Shown here piece after piece: positions 1 to 6,498 of a stretch of 11,454 nucleotides of DNA. The translations under genes and the position numbers were made by a program. The notes under the pieces were generated by a model. The model ran no database searches, had not been told where the DNA came from, and was given only the letters and a program-made list of their open reading frames with translations. The DNA comes from JAEZKC01 sp046538945 (GTDB lineage Bacteria > Fibrobacterota > Chitinivibrionia > Chitinivibrionales > Chitinispirillaceae). Position 1 is the stretch's first letter, and the number at the start of each line of letters is the position of its first letter. The stretch spans positions 1-11,454 of the forward strand of contig JBKHHW010000094.1 of assembly GCA_046538945.1 (NCBI GenBank), in the 5' to 3' direction.

Positions 1-620
1 ATCATGCCCAGCCGGTCGGCTTCGGATTCATGCAGTCTGCTGTAGGGGAGAACGATGCCGAGCTGGGCTCCCAGTCCGAACGCTACCAGGGCCAGGCTTC
101 TGGTGAGCTGGGGCCGATCGGATAGAGCCTCACTGAGAGCCATTCCGCCCATTTCCAAAAGGAGAAGCTGGCTCATCCGCTCGTTTCCGTGGTGAGCCAC
201 CGCATGAGCGATTTCGTGTCCCATTACCACCGCCAGACCGATTTCATCCTGAGTGATGGGGATGATGCCTGTATGTATTCCTATCTCCGCTCCCGGCATT
301 GCCCAGGCATTGGGAATCGTGTCCTGGAAAAGGGCATATTCCCATTTAAAATTTTCGATTCTCTCCAGGTTGTCCTGCTCGCGCAGGTACCGTTCGACGG
401 CGCCGCGGATGTTGCTGCCTACTTTTTGCACCAGCGCCGCCTCTTCTGTTCCGCTGATTACGGGGATACTGTCCTTGATACGGTCGTAGGACTCTTCGCT
501 CAGGGCGAGCATTTCGGACTGGGGCACAAGCTGGAGCTGGCGCCTTTGGGAGACGGGGACTCTGGCGCAGAATATTGCCAGGAGAAGAAGGGTCAGAAGA
601 GTTGTTTTCTTGTGAATCAA
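1..620 (-). CDS. M48 family zinc metalloprotease, exported (3' end outside window)
   Basis: Secreted or membrane-anchored zinc endopeptidase of the M48 group (LoiP/YcaL/Oma1-like), expected to act in envelope protein quality control. About 206 residues are present. The N-terminus has two lysines, then a leucine-rich hydrophobic stretch to Cys18, then a VPVSQRRQLQLVPQSEM segment typical of lipoprotein M48 enzymes. The zinc site is intact: HEIAH at residues 135-139 and ESEAD at 198-202, where Glu198 should be the third ligand. The start is TTG at 620 with GGAGA five bases upstream; an in-frame TAA lies 15 bases further up with no ATG or GTG between. Oddity: Cys18 sits where the lipidated cysteine is in relatives, but the residue before it is Phe, a poor lipobox. 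The C-terminus runs off the left edge. The family call is secure; the cellular target is unknown. Confidence 0.93.
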   Translation of the reverse strand, partial: MIHKKTTLLTLLLLAIFCARVPVSQRRQLQLVPQSEMLALSEESYDRIKDSIPVISGTEEAALVQKVGSNIRGAVERYLREQDNLERIENFKWEYALFQDTIPNAWAMPGAEIGIHTGIIPITQDEIGLAVVMGHEIAHAVAHHGNERMSQLLLLEMGGMALSEALSDRPQLTRSLALVAFGLGAQLGIVLPYSRLHESEADRLGM

Positions 621-766
621 TTGGTTCTCCGATATTTAAGATGGTGCGGTCAGAGACAAGTTGAGGCAATGATTGTGCCATCGGAGGTCAGGTGTTTTGC
701 TGTAAGGGTATCCTCAGGTGAATGACGGCAATGTTTGAAGGATCTTCTCGAGGGCCGCCCGCGGGT
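621..766. other. Gene-free leader upstream of the M48 gene
   Basis: This segment lies between the M48 start codon and the tandem repeat and should hold the M48 promoter. I see only weak matches to sigma70 boxes on the minus strand (for example TTGTCT followed 16-17 bases later by an AT-rich AAATAT), so I name none. An 8-bp palindrome CCCGCGGG lies at 758-765, immediately beside the first repeat hairpin. Confidence 0.4.
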
Positions 767-767
767 G

Positions 768-803
768 CCCCGGAGGTGACGCAGCAGTAGTTCACCTCCG
801 GGG
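768..803. repeat. Repeat hairpin, copy 1
   Basis: Perfect 12-bp inverted repeat: CCCCGGAGGTGA (768-779) pairs with TCACCTCCGGGG (792-803) around a 12-base loop. One arm contains the Shine-Dalgarno core GGAGGTGA and the other its complement, on both strands. No T-run follows on either strand, so it is not a standard intrinsic terminator. Confidence 0.95.
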
Positions 804-932
804 TGAGTTAAGTGGTTGATTTTAATGGTTAGATGTGTGAGATGGATTAGCAGAAAACGGAGGCCGGAATCGAGCCTGTTCAAAGGGCGTGAAAAAAACG
901 TAGTAGGAAGGCTGGCGGGTTTCAGAAGGTCG

Positions 933-968
933 CCCCGGAGGTGACGCAGCAGTAGTTCACCTCCGGGG
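933..968. repeat. Repeat hairpin, copy 2
   Basis: Same 12-bp perfect stem (933-944 with 957-968) and the same 12-base loop as copy 1, exactly 165 bases further on. Confidence 0.95.
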
Positions 969-1097
969 TGAGCTAAGTGGTTGATTTTAATGGTTAGATG
1001 TGTGAGATGGATTAGCAGAAAACGGAGGCCGGAATCGAGCCTGTTCAAAGGGCGTGAAAAAAACGTAGTAGGAAGGCTGGCGGGTTTCAGAAGGTCG

Positions 1098-1133
1098 CCC
1101 CGGAGGTGACACAGCAGTAGTTCACCTCCGGGG
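1098..1133. repeat. Repeat hairpin, copy 3
   Basis: Same perfect stem (1098-1109 with 1122-1133). The only change is in the loop (G to A at 1111); the stem is unchanged. It is the first structure downstream of the 1262-2068 gene on the minus strand, about 130 bases past its stop codon, so it could cap or protect that transcript's 3' end. Confidence 0.95.
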
Positions 1134-1153
1134 TGCGCTAAGTTGTTGATTTT

Positions 1154-1261
1154 TCGCTGGCGCTAAAAAGACGTCCACACTCCGGAATCCCCCATGAGAG
1201 GATTTGAAATAGCAATAGGCAGATTACCCGGGGTACAACCCTGAATGCGAAACCTCTACTT
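1154..1261. other. Spacer between repeat array and basic exported protein gene
   Basis: About 108 bases downstream of the minus-strand gene's stop codon. I see no ORF with a ribosome site and no clean intrinsic terminator. A weak imperfect T-rich/A-rich inverted repeat with GC core lies near 1150-1170, too poor to call. Confidence 0.4.
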
Positions 1262-2068
1262 CTACTTTCGCTTCAGGATCTGGGGCTTGACATCCAGCCC
1301 GAAGTAGGTGTGCACGAAGGCGGTGAAGGCCCGGTCGAAATTGTCGCTGTAGGAGAGTGCTTTGTTGCGTTTTCTGTTGTTCAGTTCCTTTTTGCGCCAT
1401 CTCTTTATCTGGTAGATCAGCTCTTTGGTGGCGATGCGCAGTTTCATGCGCTTGTCCTCATCTGCGCGCCAGGAATTGATCCGCTTATCCGATTTAGGAG
1501 AGTTTTCCGAAATGTCGTATGCATCCGGGGGAGCTTTTGCATGCCTGGGCAGAGCGTCGGCGGAACTTTTCGCAGCACAGATAAGAGTATGGAAACCATC
1601 CAGAAACCGGGGCAGATAGGCGTCAAGGTAGAGGCATTTTCCCCAGCGCTTGCGTTTGAGATCCCCTTCGAGATAATGGAGAGTTTTCTGCATCGTTTTG
1701 CATACATTGTTTATATGCTTCGCTTCGAAATCCGAGAGCTGGTACGCTTTTTCAACCGACTCTCTGTAGGTGACAGTTTTCTTACCGTGCTTTTTGCGCT
1801 TCTCCACATAATCATTAAGAGTCGTTATGATGATCTGCTCATCGGAGCGGCCAAAGCTGATTCTGACCATATCCTTCTGACCGGTCTGCTCATCGAATGC
1901 TACCCTAAGTTTCGCCAGAGGTATGTTGAATTCTTTTCTGGGGGCCAGTTTGAGAGGCTGTTGAGCGAAGGATTCACTGCAGGCGGCGATCACAACTGCT
2001 GTCAGGCTGATTATAAATGCGCTCAAAGGTAACTCTCTTCCCTGGCGTTTTTTGTGGAAGAAGAACAT
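1262..2068 (-). CDS. Unrecognised basic exported protein, probable lipoprotein
   Basis: 268 residues; I do not recognise a family. The N-terminus has a positive n-region (KKRQGR at 6-11), a hydrophobic run (17-29) and IAAC at 27-30, which fits a lipobox; signal peptidase I cleavage after Ala35 (SFA-QQ) is the alternative. The mature part is rich in Lys and Arg and looks mostly helical, with basic patches near 88-96, 138-143 and 215-235, and ends KRK. The ATG at 2068 is preferred because it supplies the charged n-region, although the bases before it give no clear Shine-Dalgarno. A TTG at codon 15 preceded by GGAAGAGAG is an alternative start. The open frame on the opposite strand (1310-2032) lacks a ribosome site and signal sequence. 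It begins just after the fusA-unit terminator, so it probably has its own promoter. Confidence 0.75.
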   Translation of the reverse strand: MFFFHKKRQGRELPLSAFIISLTAVVIAACSESFAQQPLKLAPRKEFNIPLAKLRVAFDEQTGQKDMVRISFGRSDEQIIITTLNDYVEKRKKHGKKTVTYRESVEKAYQLSDFEAKHINNVCKTMQKTLHYLEGDLKRKRWGKCLYLDAYLPRFLDGFHTLICAAKSSADALPRHAKAPPDAYDISENSPKSDKRINSWRADEDKRMKLRIATKELIYQIKRWRKKELNNRKRNKALSYSDNFDRAFTAFVHTYFGLDVKPQILKRK

Positions 2069-2104
2069 TTTAGAGGTTATTGCTTGTAATATAATTGTTG
2101 AACA

Positions 2105-2133
2105 GAAAAAAAAAAGCCGCTTTCGCGGCTTTG
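2105..2133 (-). terminator. Intrinsic terminator of the fusA-ATPase unit
   Basis: Read on the minus strand, AAAGCCGC pairs with GCGGCTTT across a GAAA tetraloop (stem arms 2113-2120 and 2125-2132) and runs into a ten-T tract. It lies about 24 bases after the ATPase stop codon. The T-run on one side only shows that it serves the minus strand. Confidence 0.95.
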
Positions 2134-2156
2134 TTCTTTCCGTATCAGTATGAAGC

Positions 2157-2864
2157 TTACTCCTCGGCGATCAGCATGATCTGAGGATCGAGTTTCAGAT
2201 GAAGGCTGTCAGGGGCCGGGAAGACGTCATGATCCTTCACCAAATGGAGATGAATATGATTTTCCCGGGGTTCCATCAGGATGAGTATGGCGATGTCCTT
2301 CAGATACGGGGTAAGCATTAAAGGCACACCGTTATCGTCTTTATTGGGGTCATCTCTGTGGATCGTGGTGCTGAACCATACCTCGATCTGCAGTTCTTCG
2401 GCGAATTTCTTGAACTGCGCGAACTCCTCCGCGTTTGAACGGGAAAGATCGTAGCCGTCCACGATAACCACATCCGCGATAAAATGTCCGTCTTTTATCA
2501 TGGAATGGACGCTGTTGAGCATTTTGCCCACAGTAACTCCGTCCTGTTTGAAATTCATGATGACCCTGTTTTTGGTAATGTCATCATGCACACTCATTGT
2601 GTCATCCAGTTTGTAGCGGCGTGAAATCTCCTGAAAGATGTCCTCATACCACGAAATGATATGCGTGGTATTGGAGGCAAAGGAGACATGGATGATGTGT
2701 TTCTGCTGGAAAAGCTGATCGGTGGCGATGTGTACTAGACAGGCGGTTTTCCCTACACCCTTGCGTGCAGCGATAACTCCTATGTTGCCCTTTCCGACGC
2801 CGCCGTGAGTAGATTTTTCCAGAATTCTGAGCGGGCTTCTTGAAATGAGCTCTTTACTGATCAT
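2157..2864 (-). CDS. RecA/DnaB-fold P-loop ATPase downstream of fusA
   Basis: 235 residues, about the size of a bare RecA core with no separate N- or C-terminal domain. Walker A is at 33-40 (ARKGVGKT, with Ala at the usual first Gly, as in some DnaB/KaiC proteins). Walker B is at 132-136 (VVIVD, then GYD). A strand ending FSTTIHRDD (164-172) sits where DnaB-type helicases have their sensor/arginine region. The ribosome site AAAGGAG lies seven bases before the ATG. The gene begins 15 bases after fusA and shares its terminator, so the two are almost certainly co-transcribed. ATP binding is well supported. Helicase activity is not: there is no visible primase-interacting domain. The substrate and any link to translation are unknown. 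Confidence 0.85.
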   Translation of the reverse strand: MISKELISRSPLRILEKSTHGGVGKGNIGVIAARKGVGKTACLVHIATDQLFQQKHIIHVSFASNTTHIISWYEDIFQEISRRYKLDDTMSVHDDITKNRVIMNFKQDGVTVGKMLNSVHSMIKDGHFIADVVIVDGYDLSRSNAEEFAQFKKFAEELQIEVWFSTTIHRDDPNKDDNGVPLMLTPYLKDIAILILMEPRENHIHLHLVKDHDVFPAPDSLHLKLDPQIMLIAEE

Positions 2865-2879
2865 AAATCCACTCCTTTG

Positions 2880-4973
2880 CTATTTCTTCTTGGCTTCGGT
2901 TTTCTTCTCTTCCTGATGCTCTTTCTTCAGCTGTTCCGCAATATTTGTGGGAACCTTGCTGTACTTCAGGAATTCCATGGTGAACTCTGCTTTACCCTGA
3001 GTGAGTGATCTGAGAACTGTTGAGTACCCGAACATCTCGCTCAGCGGTACTTCCGCCTCCACTGTAGTGAAATTACTTTCTTCCGTAGTGGAGATGATAA
3101 TTCCTCGACGCTGATTTATGCTTCCAAGGATATTACCCTGGAATTCCGTAGGTCCTTCCACCGCCACCTTCATGATCGGTTCCAGAATCTCCGGTTTGGC
3201 TTTTTCGAATGCCTGCCAGAAAGCGCCTATGGCAGCCTGCTGGAATGCCACATCTGAGGAGTCAACCGGATGGTACTGACCGTCATCAATTGTAACCTTG
3301 ACTCCTACGATGGGGAACCCGATCACCTTTCCCTTTCCAAGACAGGCCTTGAAACCCTTGTCGCAGGAAGGAATAAGCTCGTTGGGGATGACTCCGCCCT
3401 TGATCATGTCGACAAATTCGTAATCCTTTTCCGTGTTGGGCTCAAGAATACCCGCTACCCGGCCATACTGACCCGAACCACCCGTCTGTTTCTTATGGGT
3501 GTAGTCGAAACGGGCAGGAACGGTAACAGTCTCCCTGTAGGCCACCTGGGGCATACCGGTCTCGATCTCCACCTTGTATTCCCGCTTCATTCTCTCGATG
3601 TACACATCAAGGTGAAGCTCTCCCATTCCGCGGATGATGGTTTCGTTTGATTCAGGATCCACGAATGTCTGGAACGTGGGGTCTTCCTTTATGAATCTGT
3701 TGAGTGCCTTGGAGAGGTTGTCGGATGACTTCTTGTCCTTGGGAGTGATCGCCAGGGAGATAACCGGCTCCGGCACGTACATAGTGGTCATGGTGTAGTT
3801 TAGACCCTTTTCGGTGAACGTGTCGCCTGAGGCGCAGTCGATACCGAAGAGTGCCACGATGTCTCCCGAACCCGCTTGGTCAATATCCTCCATGGAGTTG
3901 GAGTGCATGCGGATAAGTCGTCCGACTTTGAACCGTTTGCCGCTGCGGGTGTTGGTGAGTTCGCTTCCTTTTTTGATAGAGCCCTGATACACTCTGATAT
4001 AGGTAAGCTGCCCGTACTGTCCGTCCTCGAGTTTGAAGGCAAGGGCAACCATGGGAAGACTGGAATCTGATTTGAGAGGCACCGGTTCCTCATTGTTGCT
4101 GAGGTCGAGTGCATGCTGTTCGATTTCAGAGGGGTTGGGCAGGTAGTTGACAACTGCATCCAGTAGAGGCTGAATGCCCTTGTTCTTGTAGGCAGAACCT
4201 ATGAACACAGGAGTCAGGTCAAGAGAAAGAGTTCCTTTTCTGATGGCTTCCCTGATCTGTTCCTCGGTTTCGCTTCCTTCCAGATAGCTTTCGGCCAGTT
4301 CATCGGAGAACATGGAGAGGGCATCGAGCATCTCCTCACGCTTCTGCTGGCATTCTTCAACCAGTTCTGCAGGGATGTCCGCTTCCCGCATAGCCTCACC
4401 ACTCTTGCCATCGAAAAAGAGGGCCTTCATGGTGACCAGGTCGACCACCCCTTCGTGCTTGTCTTCCAGGCCGATGGGGACCTGCATCAGCACCGCATTG
4501 TGACCGAGCTTGTCACGGAGCTGCTGGGCGACACGGTAGGGGTTTGCGCCCGAACGGTCTGTTTTGTTGACGAAAGCAAGGCGGGGGACTTTGTACCGCT
4601 TGAGCTGTCTGTCAACTGTGATGGACTGTGACTGCACGCCGCCCACCGAGCAGAGCACAAGAATGGCTCCGTCAAGCACACGCAGAGCCCGTTCGACCTC
4701 GATAGTGAAGTCGACGTGTCCCGGAGTGTCGATGATGTTGATCGGGTGGTCTTTCCATGCGACATTTGTGGCCGCCGAAGCAATGGTGATGCCCCGCTCA
4801 CGTTCCAGCTCCATGGAATCCATTGTGGCTCCCACTCCGTCCTTGCCCTTGACTTCATGGATAGCATGAATCTTGTTGCTGTAGAACAGAATGCGTTCGG
4901 TCAGTGTCGTCTTGCCCGAATCGATATGGGCGCTGATCCCGATGTTTCGCATTTTTTCAATGTTGTACGCCAT
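2880..4973 (-). CDS. fusA: Translation elongation factor G (mitochondrial EFG1-like type)
   Basis: Ribosomal translocase GTPase, 697 residues from the chosen start, normal for the family. G1 is AHIDSGKT at 15-22, switch I contains RGITI at 60-64, G3 is DTPGH at 82-86, and G4 is NKTD at 136-139 (Thr replaces the common Met or Leu). Domains II to V follow at full length, and the C-terminus adds a Lys/Glu-rich tail. The HIDSGKTTLTERILFY and HEVKGKDGVGATMDSMELER segments resemble mitochondrial EFG1 and bacterial spdEFG1 rather than E. coli FusA; that subtype is my inference from memory of the family. The start at 4973 (MAYNIEKMRNIG) is preferred over one ten codons upstream because AAGGA precedes it and it matches usual EF-G N-termini. 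The gene is not next to rpsL/rpsG here but leads a unit with a small ATPase. Confidence 0.97.
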   Translation of the reverse strand: MAYNIEKMRNIGISAHIDSGKTTLTERILFYSNKIHAIHEVKGKDGVGATMDSMELERERGITIASAATNVAWKDHPINIIDTPGHVDFTIEVERALRVLDGAILVLCSVGGVQSQSITVDRQLKRYKVPRLAFVNKTDRSGANPYRVAQQLRDKLGHNAVLMQVPIGLEDKHEGVVDLVTMKALFFDGKSGEAMREADIPAELVEECQQKREEMLDALSMFSDELAESYLEGSETEEQIREAIRKGTLSLDLTPVFIGSAYKNKGIQPLLDAVVNYLPNPSEIEQHALDLSNNEEPVPLKSDSSLPMVALAFKLEDGQYGQLTYIRVYQGSIKKGSELTNTRSGKRFKVGRLIRMHSNSMEDIDQAGSGDIVALFGIDCASGDTFTEKGLNYTMTTMYVPEPVISLAITPKDKKSSDNLSKALNRFIKEDPTFQTFVDPESNETIIRGMGELHLDVYIERMKREYKVEIETGMPQVAYRETVTVPARFDYTHKKQTGGSGQYGRVAGILEPNTEKDYEFVDMIKGGVIPNELIPSCDKGFKACLGKGKVIGFPIVGVKVTIDDGQYHPVDSSDVAFQQAAIGAFWQAFEKAKPEILEPIMKVAVEGPTEFQGNILGSINQRRGIIISTTEESNFTTVEAEVPLSEMFGYSTVLRSLTQGKAEFTMEFLKYSKVPTNIAEQLKKEHQEEKKTEAKKK

Positions 4974-5000
4974 ACTGAACAATTCCTTTTCCCATAACAG

Positions 5001-5010
5001 CAAACGTTTG
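5001..5010. promoter_or_regulatory. Perfect 10-bp palindrome in divergent promoter region
   Basis: CAAACGTTTG is its own reverse complement and sits 28 bases upstream of the fusA start, in the 286-base gap between fusA and the divergent glycosyltransferase gene. It is AT-rich around it and could be an operator, but a palindrome of this length can arise by chance. No convincing -35/-10 pair is visible for either gene in the gap. Confidence 0.25.
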
Positions 5011-5259
5011 TTTTAAAATTTCCAGATACCTTATCCAGACGATTCGCGTAAAATCGGCCTGGTTGAATTAGGAGAACCACATTAAGCGGCCGAGTAAAAT
5101 AGTATGTGCAGAATCGATGTACAAAACAATTATTGTTCTTTTTCGGTCAGTGTTTTTACAGGGTTATATAAACCGGGTTCTGCGCGGGAGCCGCTTTTTG
5201 TTATTTTTCAGTGTTTATCCCGAAAAACTCATTCATTACGATGCGAAGGGAGATTTGTT

Positions 5260-6339
5260 GTGCATATTCTATACTTCATCACCTCTCACGGCTACGGCCA
5301 CGGGGTCCGCTCCTGCGCCATCTGCAACAGTTTTCCTCCCGAGGTGTTTGTGACTTTCAGAACAGATCTTCCTTCCAGCTTTTTTAGGGAGGAGGTCAGA
5401 ATCAGGCATCGTGTGAGGAAGGGAGTTTTTGATATAGGTTGTATCCAGAGTGATGGCGTTACGGTCGATATAGAGAAGACCCTTGGCACATATCGGGAAA
5501 TCGAGAGGAGAAACGGGACGGTTCTTGATCAGGAGGTCCGGTGGTGCATCGAAAACAAAGTGGATGTGATAGTGAGTGACATCACCCCGTTTGCTTTTGA
5601 GATCGCTTCCAGAGCGGGAATACCTTCAGTGGCTGTTTCAAACTTTTCCTGGCATGATATCTATGCGGAGTATCTGCCTCTTTTTCCCAGGTACGGCGAG
5701 ATGCTTGAGAGAATGGCACGGCAGTACCGGATGGCGGATCTTCTTCTGGCGCTGCATCCTGCGGCAGACATGTCCTGTTTCCGCCTCCGGAGGGATGTGC
5801 CGGTAGTGGGCAGAAGGGGAGTATGCCGCCGGGGGGAGATTTCCCGGGTTTACGGATTCGATGAAAAGAAGAATCTGGGTCTGATATATACCGGTAACTT
5901 CGGGATGGAGCGCGGATTGTGGCACCGGCTCGAGACGTTCACCGATTGGGAATTCGTGGGAGTGTATCCTCTTGGGGCAGATCCGTCAAACTATCACCTG
6001 GTCTCAAAGGAGCGTTTCAGGTATGAGGATCTTTCGGCATCGGCGGATGTCATTATCAGCAAAATGGGGTACGGAGTGTTTTCGGAGAGTCTGTTTCATG
6101 GAATTCCGTTGATTTATCTGCCGCGGGAGCATTTTGCTGAATATCCGGTGCTTGACCGGGAGGCGCAGAGGCTGGGTCTGGGGCTTTGTCTTGAACCGGA
6201 GCGGTATCTTCATCTTCAGTGGGACGGGATCTTGGAGCATTCTGCCAGGTTGAAGAGAACCCCTTACGCTGATGAGGGGGCCAGGATATGTGCGGGGGAG
6301 ATTCTGAAAATGGGTACGGAAGAGAACCTTAACCTTTGA
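5260..6339 (+). CDS. GT-B-fold glycosyltransferase-like protein
   Basis: 359 residues; probable cytoplasmic nucleotide-sugar glycosyltransferase of the MurG/MGT kind, resembling the N-terminal half of plant L-arabinokinase. The first strand MHILYFITSHGYGHGVR carries the Gly/His loop of the N-terminal Rossmann half. VSDITPFAFEIASRAGIP, near residues 108-125, is the acceptor-side strand and helix. The C-terminal half has SADVIISKMGYGVFSES and HGIPLIYLPREHFAEYP, the donor-binding segment with the Gly/Glu pattern of these enzymes. The GTG start is chosen because AAGGGAG lies seven bases upstream and the product then begins exactly at the first beta strand. An in-frame ATG at 5104 would add 52 unconserved residues and lacks a ribosome site. 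It stands alone, so donor and acceptor cannot be inferred. Confidence 0.8.
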   Translation: MHILYFITSHGYGHGVRSCAICNSFPPEVFVTFRTDLPSSFFREEVRIRHRVRKGVFDIGCIQSDGVTVDIEKTLGTYREIERRNGTVLDQEVRWCIENKVDVIVSDITPFAFEIASRAGIPSVAVSNFSWHDIYAEYLPLFPRYGEMLERMARQYRMADLLLALHPAADMSCFRLRRDVPVVGRRGVCRRGEISRVYGFDEKKNLGLIYTGNFGMERGLWHRLETFTDWEFVGVYPLGADPSNYHLVSKERFRYEDLSASADVIISKMGYGVFSESLFHGIPLIYLPREHFAEYPVLDREAQRLGLGLCLEPERYLHLQWDGILEHSARLKRTPYADEGARICAGEILKMGTEENLNL

Positions 6340-6402
6340 ACACGGAAAACGGAGCTTTAGGGCAAGAACTCTGATTCTTTTCAGGCCGGATGATCCAAAT
6401 GG

Positions 6403-6431
6403 TTGTAACCGTGAATTCAATATATTAGAAT
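6403..6431 (+). promoter_or_regulatory. Sigma70-type promoter for the FapA-STAS unit
   Basis: TTGTAA (6403-6408) and TAGAAT (6426-6431) are separated by 17 bases. The -10 box differs from consensus at one position and the -35 box at two. Transcription would start near 6438, leaving a leader of about 60 bases before the GTG at 6499. The leader contains a four-codon ATG-to-TAG frame (6444-6458) preceded by GGAG. Confidence 0.55.
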
Positions 6432-6498
6432 AGGGAGACGGAGATGTTCGGCGTGTAGTTTGGAAGAGCATTGGAATAACTCGGGAAAGGCATAGATA

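Larger units (their letters stand above)
767..1153. repeat. 165-bp tandem repeat, 2.3 copies, each opening with a hairpin
   Basis: Unit 1 is 768-932 and unit 2 is 933-1097. By eye they differ at only one base (T at 808 versus C at 973). A third, partial copy at 1098-1153 has the whole hairpin and about 20 more bases with a few changes, then homology stops. The left limit is equally sharp: similarity begins at the base before the hairpin. The layout is therefore hairpin, 129-bp body, hairpin, body, hairpin. It lies in a gene-free region between two convergent-in-order minus-strand genes. Near-identity implies recent duplication or homogenisation. No transposase, target-site duplication or terminal inverted repeat of the whole array is visible. 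It could be a dispersed BIME/REP-like element or a structured RNA; function unknown. Confidence 0.95.

Noticed and set aside
189..725. 178-residue plus-strand frame
   Set aside because: Antisense to the M48 gene, whose zinc motif and signal peptide are on the minus strand.
781..790. GCAGCAGTAG in the hairpin loop as an rRNA fragment
   Set aside because: It matches a conserved 16S segment over only about ten bases, and the flanks do not extend the similarity.
650..1048. Minus-strand open frame through the tandem repeat as a real protein gene
   Set aside because: It starts at TTG with no ribosome site, its composition is odd, and it exists only because the repeat length is divisible by three.
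768..1133. CRISPR array or integron attC sites
   Set aside because: Units are 165 bp with near-identical bodies, not short repeats with varied spacers. Paired RYYYAAC and GTTRRRY boxes were not found and no cas or integrase gene is present.
768..1133. The large hairpins as intrinsic terminators
   Set aside because: No T-run follows the stem on either strand, and loop and spacing repeat exactly with the tandem unit.
1310..2032. 240-residue plus-strand frame opposite the basic lipoprotein gene
   Set aside because: GTG start without a ribosome site. The opposite strand has a proper signal sequence and fits the strand of the neighbouring genes.
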